Under the pieces are notes generated by a model, which made no database searches, was not told where the DNA came from, and saw nothing but the letters and a program-made list of their open reading frames with translations. From Pomphorhynchus laevis (taxonomy: Eukaryota > Acanthocephala > Palaeacanthocephala > Echinorhynchida > Pomphorhynchidae): 64,000 bases of DNA. Below, in pieces: positions 24,690-35,806 of the stretch. How positions within the stretch are numbered: position 1 is the stretch's first letter; each line of letters starts with the position of its first letter. Both the position numbers and the translations under genes were made by a program. The stretch lies in NCBI GenBank assembly GCA_012934845.2, contig WNNJ02000855.1, positions 1-64,000 on the forward strand, written 5' to 3'.

Positions 24690-24776
24690 ACCCCGGGTGG
24701 TTCAGTCGGAATGCGGCGTTTTGGATCGGTTGGAGGGCTCTGATCCCCTGGACCTGAGGCCGTAAGTCATGTAGGA
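24690..24776 (+). mobile_element. tRNA-derived SINE-like segment
   Basis: A locally GC-rich island contains an A-box match, TGGTTCAGTCGG (24698-24709), and 38 bases on a B-box-like GGCTCTGATCC (24736-24746, two mismatches). Spacing is close to that of a tRNA internal promoter. It does not fold as an intact tRNA, so a SINE head or tRNA relic is the better reading. Confidence 0.4.
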
Positions 24777-25154
24777 AGACTAACAATGTCATTATTGATT
24801 TGTTTTCGTCTAGTTTTTTTGCTTTCTGTTTTTTTCTGTTTCTGTCGGTTATCCTTATGTTTAGTTATTTAAGAAAACCCTTACTTACTTAAAAAAGGTG
24901 AAGAAATAAGATAACAAAATAAAGGGGAAAATCAAAACATTTTAAACAACAAATTACAAACTAAATTTTTTGTTTTTATAAATAATTTTTGTTGGTTGTT
25001 CCTGAATATTAAAATTTAAAATACAGATCAGGATGGATATATTTTTAGATTTAATTCTCAAAATGAAATATTTATTAAAGTTTAATATATATAAAATTCT
25101 TCTGATTGTGGCACGACATTATCCTCACAGGTATTGATCATATTATTGATACAG

Positions 25155-25226
25155 CAGGACGCTACTAATCAGTCTGGGTGGGTCTCATCAGCTGCTGACC
25201 CAGACCTACATTTCACGTTTCGACCC
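25155..25226 (-). ncRNA. Interleaved hammerhead-like motif, first unit of 398-bp array
   Basis: Minus-strand order: GGGTC (25222-25226) - GAAACG - ... - GTCTGGGT - ... - CTGATGA - GACCC - ACCCAGAC - ... - GCGTC. CTGATGA followed directly by GACCC and GGGTC followed by GAAA give the canonical hammerhead stem II junction. The two halves are permuted relative to a standard type I motif. The same motif repeats at 398-bp intervals three more times. Confidence 0.5.
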
Positions 25227-25251
25227 TTTTTATCTGATTACTCCATACACT

Positions 25252-25323
25252 GGTGCTGATCGGATTCGAACTCAGGACGTCTGTATCGCGATTCAACGCT
25301 ACATCCATTCGGCTGGCTGCTCC
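25252..25323 (-). other. tRNA-like segment in 398-bp unit
   Basis: The 72-nt minus-strand segment runs from GGAGCAG to CAGCACC; these ends pair at five of seven positions, like an acceptor stem. It has a strong B-box, GAGTTCGAATCC (complement of 25262-25273), and an A-box-like CAGCCGAATGG near the 5' end. The T arm does not pair well, so this is a tRNA-derived remnant, perhaps an internal Pol III promoter. It is repeated in each unit. Confidence 0.45.
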
Positions 25324-26729
25324 AGTGGTGTAGATATACATTTCTGTATATTGCTTTTGGTAGGAGATCGTATTCTAACGATCTATTAGAAACCTACCTT
25401 AGTTGTGTGATCCGCTAGCCGGATGACTGATTTTTCATGCTGCCACTTGCAATGAATGTTTTTAATTTAACTTGAGTACATCTGTGAGCTGAAATTCTTC
25501 TGATTGTGGCACGACATTATCCTCACAGGTATTGATCATATTATTGATACAGCAGGACGCTACTAATCAGTCTGGGTGGGTCTCATCAGCTGCTGACCCA
25601 GACCTACATTTCACGTTTCGACCCTTTTTATCTGATTACTCCATACACTGGTGCTGATCGGATTCGAAATCAGGACGTCTGTATCGCGATTCAACGCTAC
25701 ATCCATTCGGCTGGCTGCTCCAGTGGTGTAGATATACATTTCTGTATATTGCTTTTGGTAGGAGATCGTATTCTAACGATCTATTAGAAACCTACCTTAG
25801 TTGTGTGATCCGCTAGCCGGATGACTGATTTTTCATGCTGCCACTTGCAATGAATGTTTTTAATTTAACTTGAGTACATCTGTGAGCTGAAATTCTTCTG
25901 ATTGTGGCACGACATTATCCTCACAGGTATTGATCATATTATTGATACAGCAGGACGCTACTAATCAGTCTAGGTGGGTCTCATCAGCTGCTGACCCAGA
26001 CCTACATTTCACGTTTCGACCCTTTTTATCTGATTACTCCATACACTGGTGCTGATCGGATTCGAACTCAGGACGTCTGTATCGCGATTCAACGTTACAT
26101 CCATTCGGCTGGCTGCTCCAGTGGTGTAGATATACATTTCTGCATATTGCTTTTGGTAGGAGATCGTATTCTAACGATCTATTAGAAACCTACCTTAGTT
26201 GTGTGATCCGCTAGCCGGATGACTGATTTTTCATGCTGCCACTTGCAATGAATGTTTTTAATTTAACTTGAGTACATCTGTGAGCTGAAATTCTTCCTGT
26301 TGTGGCACGACATTATCCTCACAGGTATTGATCATATTATTGATACAGCAGGACGCTACTAATCAGTCTGGGTGGGTCTCATCAGCTGCTGACCCAGACC
26401 TACATTTCACGTTTCGACCCTTTTTATCTGATTACTCCATACACTGGTGCTGATCGGATTCGAACTCAGGACGTCTGTATCGCGATTCAACGCTACATCC
26501 ATTCGGCTGGCTGCTCCAGTGGTGTAGATATACATTTCTGTATATTGCTTTTGGTAGGAGATCGTATTCTAACGATCTATTAGAAACCTACCTTAGTTGT
26601 GTGATCCGCTAGCCGGATGACTGATTTTTCATGCTGCCACTTGCAATGAATGTTTTTAATTTAACTTGAGTACATCTGTGAGCTGAAATTCTTCTGATTG
26701 TGGCACGACATTATCCTCACAGGTATTGT

Positions 26730-28139
26730 TCCTATTCTTGTATATAAAATTAAAATTTTAATATTTATTCTTATAGATGGCATTTTTCGTCATTATTTAA
26801 TGATGTGAACACACAAAAAAACAAAGATGATATGTATATAATTAATGCCAAAATCTATAACTGTTTGTAAGTATAGCGTGTAGGCTACTTAACAATATCA
26901 ATAACCCAAAACAATAATGTCGAATAGACTGCGAGTATAAGCATGGGTATTCTGCTTTCACGTAGATCTTTTTTTACAAGTCATGTGATATTGTCCTTCC
27001 AACTATATACAGTGTTCTTCCAACTATATATATACTCAATGTATTATTATTGATGATGTCGCTTTTAATATCAAATAATTACTGGCAGCTTTGATTCATA
27101 CAATGATTGATGCGTCCACTTAAAATTGAATAGCAGAGCCTTCATAGATTTTTAAATCAAAACAAAATTTACTTGTACTTTACTATTTCGTATTATGATA
27201 ATTCATTCCAAACCGTAGCCATCCCTTAACTTATTAAATGACTTCTCTGACTAGAAAATCACAAATCTTGATGCTCTCTTGGGTGGCACTATTTTTATTT
27301 TAAAAATTATCTGGATCAAAGATTATATCCCTTTACATGGTGTTCAAAATACTATCCTCGATTTTGTCCATATTGTTTAAGGTACTAAATACATGCTTAG
27401 ACCCATTTATTTCGTTGGAATATTTAAGCAAGCTTTAAATTAAGTTCAGTCGATAATTTAATGATTGATCTCAGCTAAAATTTTGTCATTTAAGGATTCT
27501 TTATAAATGGACGGACGAACTATGCAGAAATTTTTTAGGAAGCAAATATTATCTGGAAACATGAGTCATTGAGAACTTGATATATTACTTTTTAGCTCAC
27601 TTTCGTATTTTTATTATCAAATTATACTTTTTACAAATTTCAAAAATGTCTCAAAACTGATTATACATTGGGTCACCTTTTTAGAACTATATCATAGACT
27701 CATAGACCATAACCTTAACTTCGCCATTAGCCATCAATTCAAAAGGGACTTTATTCTAATTAAAATATATAACTACGCGTGCAATATAGTCTATATATTA
27801 CATTATTGTGTACCTATTTTGAAAGTCATCCATGCATTGAAAACCATCTTGAAGATCAACCAAATTAATGCATTTTGATATATAATTAATAAATGTGTAT
27901 GCACAATTGATGTTTATAAGATGAGTAATATCTTGTACGGCATTTATATTGCTCTTGCTACCAGTAAACTACAAGTATTAAAATTTGTCGACGACTTCCT
28001 GATAACTTGGCAAAATATACTCTTCTCAAATCGAATAAGCATATTTCACTGTCTCGAAAAATTTAGGAATATTTTTGGGATGTAAAAAATCATAATATAA
28101 GTTGACCAAAATAATACATTTTGACCGAATGATTAAACC
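26730..28139 (+). other. AT-rich stretch with a faint RT palm relic
   Basis: No intact gene. Around 27938-28030 one frame reads LYGIYIALATSKLQ then VLKFVDDFLITWQN, which resembles the palm motif (F/YVDD) of a reverse transcriptase of Penelope type. The flanks are too decayed to classify. Confidence 0.3.
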
Positions 28140-28594
28140 TGGAGAGAATTAAATGTTCAAATATCTAACAATTTCATCATATTTAATAGCTGATGTAATA
28201 TCATAATTAGATCAGCTAACTGAGTATACGTATTTTATACTATTTGAAAATTAAAAATAATATTAAACAAAATTTAATAATTATATAATAAATAATTGCT
28301 ATATAAGATTTAATATATTTTATGTCAAGTTAAAATTAAAAATTGCAATTTAAATAAAAGTTAATTTTTATGAATTGACTAATAAATAACATACGATGTA
28401 TTCGAATAAGGAATAGAGGTCATCACGGGGAACTGCTATGTTATCAGGTTTCGGACCTTAACTCCTCTACACCACATATCAGCTGGGCCAATTACATGCT
28501 AATCAGATGAAATAACTAAGTCTACGTATTTTATACTATTTATAAATAAAAAATAATATTAAATAAAATTTAATAATTATATAATAAATAATTC
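28140..28594 (-). mobile_element. PLE 3'-terminal fragments flanking the array (left side)
   Basis: Two partial copies of the PLE terminal region, antisense to the PLE ORF. They carry the AACTGAGTATACGTATTTTA-type border, the TGACTAATAAATAAC word and the hairpin arms CTGCTATGTT / ACATATCAGC near 28433-28485. The second fragment is interrupted by the 357-bp array. Confidence 0.5.
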
Positions 28595-30815
28595 TTAACC
28601 ACACGAGGATAATATCAAACCGAATAATGAAGAATAGCGGCTCGTGTAAGCAATATTCACAATAGTAAAAAGACAGCTTACGGTTTACTGTCCAGTGAAC
28701 ATTTCGTATAAGAACGGAATAAAAAAATCGGTGTGTGGTGGATTCGAATTGCGAATATTAGTTACCGCCCACACCAAATATAGAACACATTAATTGTGTA
28801 ATTTGGTATATAAGCCAAATACAAACCAGCATTTCGGCGACAAGGAGTTCAGCAGTAAAAGAACCGAAACACGAAATGTAGGCGTGGGCTCACTGCTGAA
28901 AAGGTCCATCCACGCTTATTGTAGTGTAAAGTGATGCTGATAGGATTCAAACAACCACACGAAGATAATATTAAACCGAAAAATGAGAATAGCGGCTCGT
29001 GTAAGCAATATTCACAATAGTAAAAAGACAGCTTACGGTTTACTGTCCAGTGAACATTTCGTAAAAGAACGAAATAAAAAAAATCGGTGTGTGGTGGATT
29101 CGAATTGTGAATATTAGTTACCGCCCACACCAAATATAGAACACATTAATTGTGTAATTTGGTATATAAGCCAAATACAAACCAGCATTTCGGCGACAAG
29201 GAGTTCAGCAGTAAAAGAACCGAAACACGAAATGTAGGCGTGGGCTCACTGCTGAAAAGGTCCATCCACGCTTATTGTAGTGTAAAGTGATGCTGATAGG
29301 ATTCAAACAACCACACGAAGATAATATTAAACCGAAAAATGAGAATAGCGGCTCGTGTAAGCAATATTCACAATAGTAAAAAGACAGCTTACGGTTTACT
29401 GTCCAGTGAACATTTCGTAAAAGAACGAAATAAAAAAAATCGGTGTGTGGTGGATTCGAATTGTGAATATTAGTTACCGCCCACACCAAATATAGAACAC
29501 ATTAATTGTGTAATTTGGTATATAAGCCAAATACAAACCAGCATTTCGGCGACAAGGAGTTCAGCAGAAGCAGTTAAAGGACCGAAACACGAAATGTAGG
29601 CGTGGGCTCACTGCTGATGAGGTCCATCCACGCTGATTGTAGTGTACAGTGATGCTGATAGGATTCAAACAACCACACGAGGATAATATCAAACCGAATA
29701 ATGAAGAATAGCGGCTAGTGTAAGCAATATTCACAATAGTAAAAAGACAGCTTACGGTTTACTGTCCAGTGAACATTTCGTATAAAAACGGAATAAAAAA
29801 TCGGTGTGAGGTGAATTCGAATTGCGAATGTTAGTTACCGCCCACAAATATAGAACACATTAATTGTGTAATTTGGTGTATAAGCCAAATATAAACCAGC
29901 ATTTCGGCGACAAGGAATCAGCAGAAGCAGTTAAAGGACCGAAACACGAAATGTAGGCGTGGGCTCACTGCTGATGAGGTCCATCCACGCTGATTGTAGT
30001 GTACAGTGATGCTGATAGGATTCAAACAACCACACGAGGATAATATCAAACCGAATAATGAAGAATAGCGGCTCGTGTAAGCAATATTCACAATAGTAAA
30101 AAGACAGCTTACGGTTTACTGTCCAGTGAACATTTCGTATAAAAACGGAATAAAAAATCGGTGTGAGGTGAATTCGAATTGCGAATGTTAGTTACCGCCC
30201 ACAAATATAGAACACATTAATTGTGTAATTTGGTGTATAAGCCAAATATAAACCAGCATTTCGGCGACAAGGAATCAGCAGAAGCAGTTAAAGGACCGAA
30301 ACACGAAATGTAGGCGTGGGCTCACTGCTGATGAGGTCCACCCACGCTGATTGTAGTGTACAGTGATGCTGATAGGATTCAAACAACCACACGAGGATAA
30401 TATCAAACCGAATAATGAAGAATAGCGGCTCGTGTAAGCAATATTCACAATAGTAAAAAGACAGCTTACGGTTTACTGTCCAGTGAACATTTCGTATAAG
30501 AACGGAATAAAAAAAATCGGTGTGTGGTGGATTCGAATTGCGAATATTAGTTACCGCCCACACAAAATATAGAACACATTAATTGTGTAACTTGGTATAT
30601 AAGCCAAATATAAACCAGCATTCGGCGACAAGGAATCAGCATAAGCAGTAAAATGACCGAAACACGAAATGAAGGCGTGGGCTCACTGCTGATGAGGTCC
30701 ACCCACGCTGATTGTAGTGTACAGTGATGCTGATAGGATTCAAACAACCACACGAGGATAATATCAAACCGACCAGTTAAGAATAACGACTCGTGTATGC
30801 AATATTCACAATAAT
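28595..30815 (+). mobile_element. Family-5 retrozyme-like tandem array, 6.2 units of 356-362 bp
   Basis: ACACGAGGAT or its variant ACACGAAGAT starts at 28601, 28957, 29313, 29675, 30032, 30389 and 30750. Units carry, on the + strand, GGACC, GAAACAC, GCGTGG, CTGATGA, GGTCC, CCACGC, GTGTA. GGACC/GGTCC and GCGTGG/CCACGC are perfect helices in interleaved order, and ACAC/GTGT can extend the second. The first two motifs are degenerate (CTGAAAA, GAACC); those near 29579, 29937 and 30293 are intact. Each unit also has a GGTGTG...CACACC inverted repeat containing ATTCGAATT. The array sits inside a PLE fragment between two copies of ATAATAAATAATT, a probable 13-bp target duplication. Confidence 0.75.
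29579..29648 (+). ncRNA. Interleaved hammerhead-like motif in family-5 unit
   Basis: Order GGACC - GAAACAC - ... - GCGTGGG - ... - CTGATGA - GGTCC - ATCCACGC - ... - AGTGTA. It has the same architecture as the family-4 motif but opposite orientation in the window and different helix sequences. Confidence 0.5.
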
Positions 30816-31380
30816 AAATAATTGTTAAATAAGATTTAATATATTTTATATCAAGTTAAAATTTAAAATTGCAATTTAAATAAAAGTTAATTTTTACGAA
30901 TTGACTAATAAATAACAGACGATGTATCAAGACGATGTATTTGAATAAGGATTATAGGTCATCACGAGGAACTGATGATAATAATCTTTTAATATTCATT
31001 GTAAGATATTAATTTATTATTATTGAACTTACAATAATAATCTTAAATTTATAAGCTTTTAATTTAAGATTTATTTCAAATTTTTTAAATAGAAATTGAA
31101 CTACATTTCCCTATTAATCACTATTTATTTATCTTTTATTCAAATGACCAAGATTAACATTTCTACGTCAGAACAGTATCTAGTATTTTGTTAGTTTTAT
31201 TTATTAGTATAAATGGTTGCGCTTTGATTATTCGATTATTTGAACAGCGATTACAGCGTGTTGTAATGAACTAATAAAAATAAACAATGTGATTTATACA
31301 ATATGGTAGAAATAAACGTAGAAGGCAAAACAATTTAGAAATTGAAAAATATGATGTTCTTTTGCAGAACTAGGCAAAGC
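30816..31380 (-). other. Right half of the interrupted PLE fragment and PAM16 3' flank
   Basis: 30816-30990 continues the PLE terminal sequence interrupted by the array (AATAATTGTTAAATAAGATTT, TGACTAATAAATAAC, GTCATCACGAGG). 30990-31380 is AT-rich and, for the minus-strand PAM16 gene, 3' UTR/flank. A minus-strand AATAAA lies near 31200. Confidence 0.45.
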
Positions 31381-34300
31381 CTAGTTACTTTCGCTAGTAT
31401 CTGGAGATTTTTCTTGCTCTATACGTTCTTTTGCTCGATAAACCTAAAGAGAAATATAAGAAAGGAATTGTATACTTTGTAAAAAAAACAACCTTTATAG
31501 TAAACTTTGTTCAATCTATACTACATAATGCAAATAGGCAAGGTCTCAATACATAATTAAATTTGATTGTCGTACTGCTTGCTTAGTGGTTATCATTTAA
31601 ACAGCACACAAACATATTTAATTAAAACAAATATTTAGAGCTTTACAACGCTTTTGGTAAACACGTTTGATATCCCATTGGCCTTAATTATATTTCGGTA
31701 ATTTAAAAATGCTCCACGGAGTTTGTTGAGTCATTATTGAAACGTTTTCCTTCTCTAGTAACAGTCATTCAATGCTTACACCTCATATTGAATAGAACGC
31801 AGCAAAAATGCTGATAATATGACGAATATGTAAAGGGATTGGAAATTTATTTTCTATTGGTCATGCTATAACGATGGATACTATTGCTCTGCATTACTTA
31901 TGTTTTGTTTGAAGAAACACAATAGTTTATGTATAAAAATATATAAAAGTGTTCACTGATCATCCATTAACAAGCAAGACCTACAAGTTCAACGACCAAA
32001 TTGGAGCGCACGATGATATTTATTCTCAACATGAGGAGCTTAAGAAATCTTAGTCTTTGCTATGGGAGCGTCCTCTAGAAAATAAGACGAGTCCCGAGAT
32101 TGACCAGGTGCACAAGAGGCGACCTAAGCACACCCTCCTAATGACATATGTTGGACATGTTTTAGAGCCCATCTAGCTTCAAACAAAAATTAGCTTTCGG
32201 TGTAAGTTACTTTTTTCAAATTTCGCTGGTTTGTAAATTCGCTTTAATATTTGGAGAGGTCTAAGCATTTTAGGGGGAAAGAGATCTTAATATATTAATT
32301 ACATTTAATATTTGGAGAGGCCTAAGCATTTTAGGGAGAAGGGAAATCTGTTAAGTTTTCGTGAAATACATATTGAACATTTGTCGAGTAACGATTATTT
32401 GCCAAACATTGGCCGTTTATTTCGTTAGAAATGTGAAAATAAAATACATTGAACGTAGGAAAATAAAACAACTTGATTGGGTGTACAACAAATTTCAAAT
32501 CAAGGTAATCATTTGTATATACAAAACATAAAATATAAAAAGCCAAACGACGAATATATAATAAGACGAGATATCACCTAACACGTTTTTCGAATATTTT
32601 ATAATCACTAGTCAATCCACTGCATTTTTTTATTCACGTCCCTTGCAGATGATGGGTTGTCCAAAATCTAAAACGTACTATATACATAAAATTTTTTACA
32701 GGAATTATCGCAACACCGTTTCTAGCAACGATATATGTATAAAGCTTATTTGTAGATTGTGAACATATCCATGAAGATCATGAGCAACAAAGAATAGATA
32801 GTTGATTTACTCAAGGTATAAAAACATTGCCAACTGTGCTGGGATGTCACTTGCCAAATGATGTTTGCCAATTATTATGTATTTATTCGCGATTTAAACC
32901 ATAAGTATATTGAAAATCGTGTAGCCAACTGATGTCAATTAATAATATACAACAAAAACTATATAAATCAATTATATAAAAACAAGTCGTGGAATTTACA
33001 GCTAATCTTTTAAAAACCAAAGTAAAAGCTTTTACCTTCGATTGAATGTAAAACGATCCAGCTTTTGATTTATCGTTGATAGAAAAAAGATGATCGTAGT
33101 GTTTCTTTATTAGATCTTTGTTAGAAATATCGGTAACATTAAGAATGCGCTTTGCTTCCTTTAATGAAAATAACAAAATAACATTTAAAGAAAGCATTAA
33201 CTTTTTTCTACAAAGATAATGAGCAATTACAAAAATAGTAACTTAATACTCTCGAATAAAATATCTTATGTCAAGCTAAACAAATTATTTAATAATCATA
33301 AATATACAAAAAATAATAAAAGGTATGAATATGGTCAACTATAAACCACTGATAATGTAACTAGAGTGATGTTTGCTAGCCAAAAGCTCCATCTATTTGA
33401 CTTCAAAGTAGAGTATACGAGAAAATTATTGCATTTCGCGAAATAGTAGGAGCACATTAACACTGACGAAATCCATTACAAAATTTCTTTAGGACAAAAA
33501 TTAAAGTGTTTTTTTTTGCGATATCGTCGCGTTGTATAAATCAGATCAGATAACTGAGTCTACGTATTTTAAAGTATATATAAATTAAAAATTAAGATAA
33601 ATAATTATAAATAACAAATAATTGATATAATGTGTAATACAATTTTAAAATTTAACGATAAATTTATAAGAATGAACAATTGCATACACGAGCGAGTATC
33701 ATCATTTGGTCGGCTTCATCAATTATCCTCGTGAGAATTCACACGAGGATAATTAATGAAGCCGACCAAATGATAAAATTTATTATTTAAATTTAAAATA
33801 AAAATCAACATATTTCATCCCACGAATGTCGGCAAATGTATGAATACAAACTTGCATGATTCATAGCCTACATATTATATAAATTCTATTAGTTTGAGAG
33901 TATTTTACGAGCACATTTCAACGTTTCTTCTCATTTTATCGCTCTATCTATAAGTAATTGCATTTAGATACACATATGTTATAAAAATTAATATTCGAGT
34001 GTTGAACTTTAAGTTAAAAAATGAAATAAATCACAATATCAGAGTAAAATCTAACATAATACTTTTCAGCTATCCTGCTGATCATATACCATGATTTAGA
34101 TTTGTGACTTGGCACTGCTTGCATCATAAAAATTTGTGATTAATACTAAAATTATATTTTAAATCTAGCGCGTTACAGTTAATTAATAGAAATAAAATTT
34201 TACATTTTACGCACTAGACCACTTTACATTCACGTACCATTTCGAATCAATCACATCCTCAATTTGAATATATATAGGTAATGATCGTTAAACCGGCTGT

Positions 34301-35733
34301 TGACGGGATCGTCCATTATGAGATCTTTTTTGTATATTTTGTAATTGAGTAAAACCGCCAAAAAAAAGACAAAAATAAATAAGAGCACTTGATGTGTTTT
34401 TTATAAACGCGTTTCGCTTCAACAATAAAGCTTCGTCAGTAATCACAGTTTCTGTGATTACTGACGAAACTTGAACTGTGATTACCGACGAAGCTTTATT
34501 GTTGAAGCGAAACGCGTTTATAAAAAACACATCAAGTGCTCTTATTTATTTTTGTCTTTTTTTGGCGGTTTTACTCAATTACAACATATATAACAAAAAC
34601 AGGGTATTGTAATCATATTCCGATGTTGTAACTGACGAAGGCGATAGCCGAAACGTTTTACGAAAAAATATAAGTTGCTTTAATTTATCTGGTTCCTTTT
34701 CAAAACCTTATTATTTGAAAGAGTCTACCAATGACCCCAGATCGCGGTTACACTCGCAACAATAATTATATATATATAATATATTAACAGAATTATTATT
34801 AAAAACGCTAATGTTTTCGAGGATAGCTAAATCGATCTAGTGATAACTTATATTACAGTAACTTTACAATTTAGCAGCAAGACTAGATGTTGGCGTTGCA
34901 CCTTAGATGATAAAAAGATGATAAAATTGGAGAGCTTTTGATGAATATAGTCTGTAAATGGTGGTTCACAGACCTATAAAATTTCATTATCTAGCTGATA
35001 CATTGCGTGTGAATGCCTTGACAAACAATAAAGCTCATTTCATTTTAGGTAACAAGAATTGTATAATCAACTATCATAAATGCAAGTTTACCAACATTTT
35101 TACTGAATATTAGAAAATACTATGCATTGTGATCTGCGTACCGTTGACCTTCAATAATTCAAAAAGCTAATGGTCAACGGTTGAGCAAGCGAAAGGAATA
35201 CATTGCAGTTCGCAATGCTAGTTTTGTTAATTAGCAGAATAATTAAAAAAATATGAAGATTTTTATGTTCGATTTTTAACATCATTATCACATTACTAAA
35301 GTATTGTTCAAAATAATGGATAATTTGCTGTTGAATTAGAAAGCAAAAGCAATTAACATATGCATTATACTTACATCTAAGCTCATACCAGTGATAGATG
35401 ATGTACTATTCGCGTCGTCATTTTCCGATTGGTTCTGCCTCCTACCAGCAGCGTGCATTCTTTGTGCCTGTGATATACCTGTGTTGACAAAAACGTAATC
35501 ATATAGAATTAATATATTTTTCAATTATGTTCATTTTTAAAATGTACTAGTCAATTTTTAAAAGTGGACTAAGACATTTTAAATCTTTTATGGACAAGTA
35601 CTTAGTGCATAGCCTAGAAAGGTTAAAAATACATTGAAAAGGCTATTGTATTCAAATTTTACAATAAGGTTCGACATGTGATAAATTCTTTTGAAATGAG
35701 TTGGCACCATGTACTTACTTAATCGAAAATTCT

Positions 35734-35806
<73 letters not shown>

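Larger units (their letters stand above)
25096..26729 (-). mobile_element. Family-4 retrozyme-like tandem array, exact 398-bp period, 4.1 units
   Basis: The word ATTCTTCTGATTGTGG starts at 25096, 25494, 25892, 26290 (one variant) and 26688. The array begins and ends with the same roughly 40 bp. Units differ by only a few bases, so amplification or homogenisation is recent. Each unit, read on the minus strand, carries a tRNA-like segment followed within about 25 nt by a hammerhead-like motif: GGGTC, GAAACG, GTCTGGGT, CTGATGA, GACCC, ACCCAGAC, GCGTC. The helices GGGTC/GACCC and GTCTGGGT/ACCCAGAC are perfect and interleaved. No ORF of note. Confidence 0.75.

Noticed and set aside
25252-25323. 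Functional tRNA gene
   Set aside because: Acceptor ends pair only partly and the T arm does not pair; a tRNA-derived remnant fits better.
28849-30753. Repeated 94-residue minus-strand open frames in the 357-bp array
   Set aside because: They repeat with the array, differ in length between units, and match no protein; the conserved signal is at RNA helix level.
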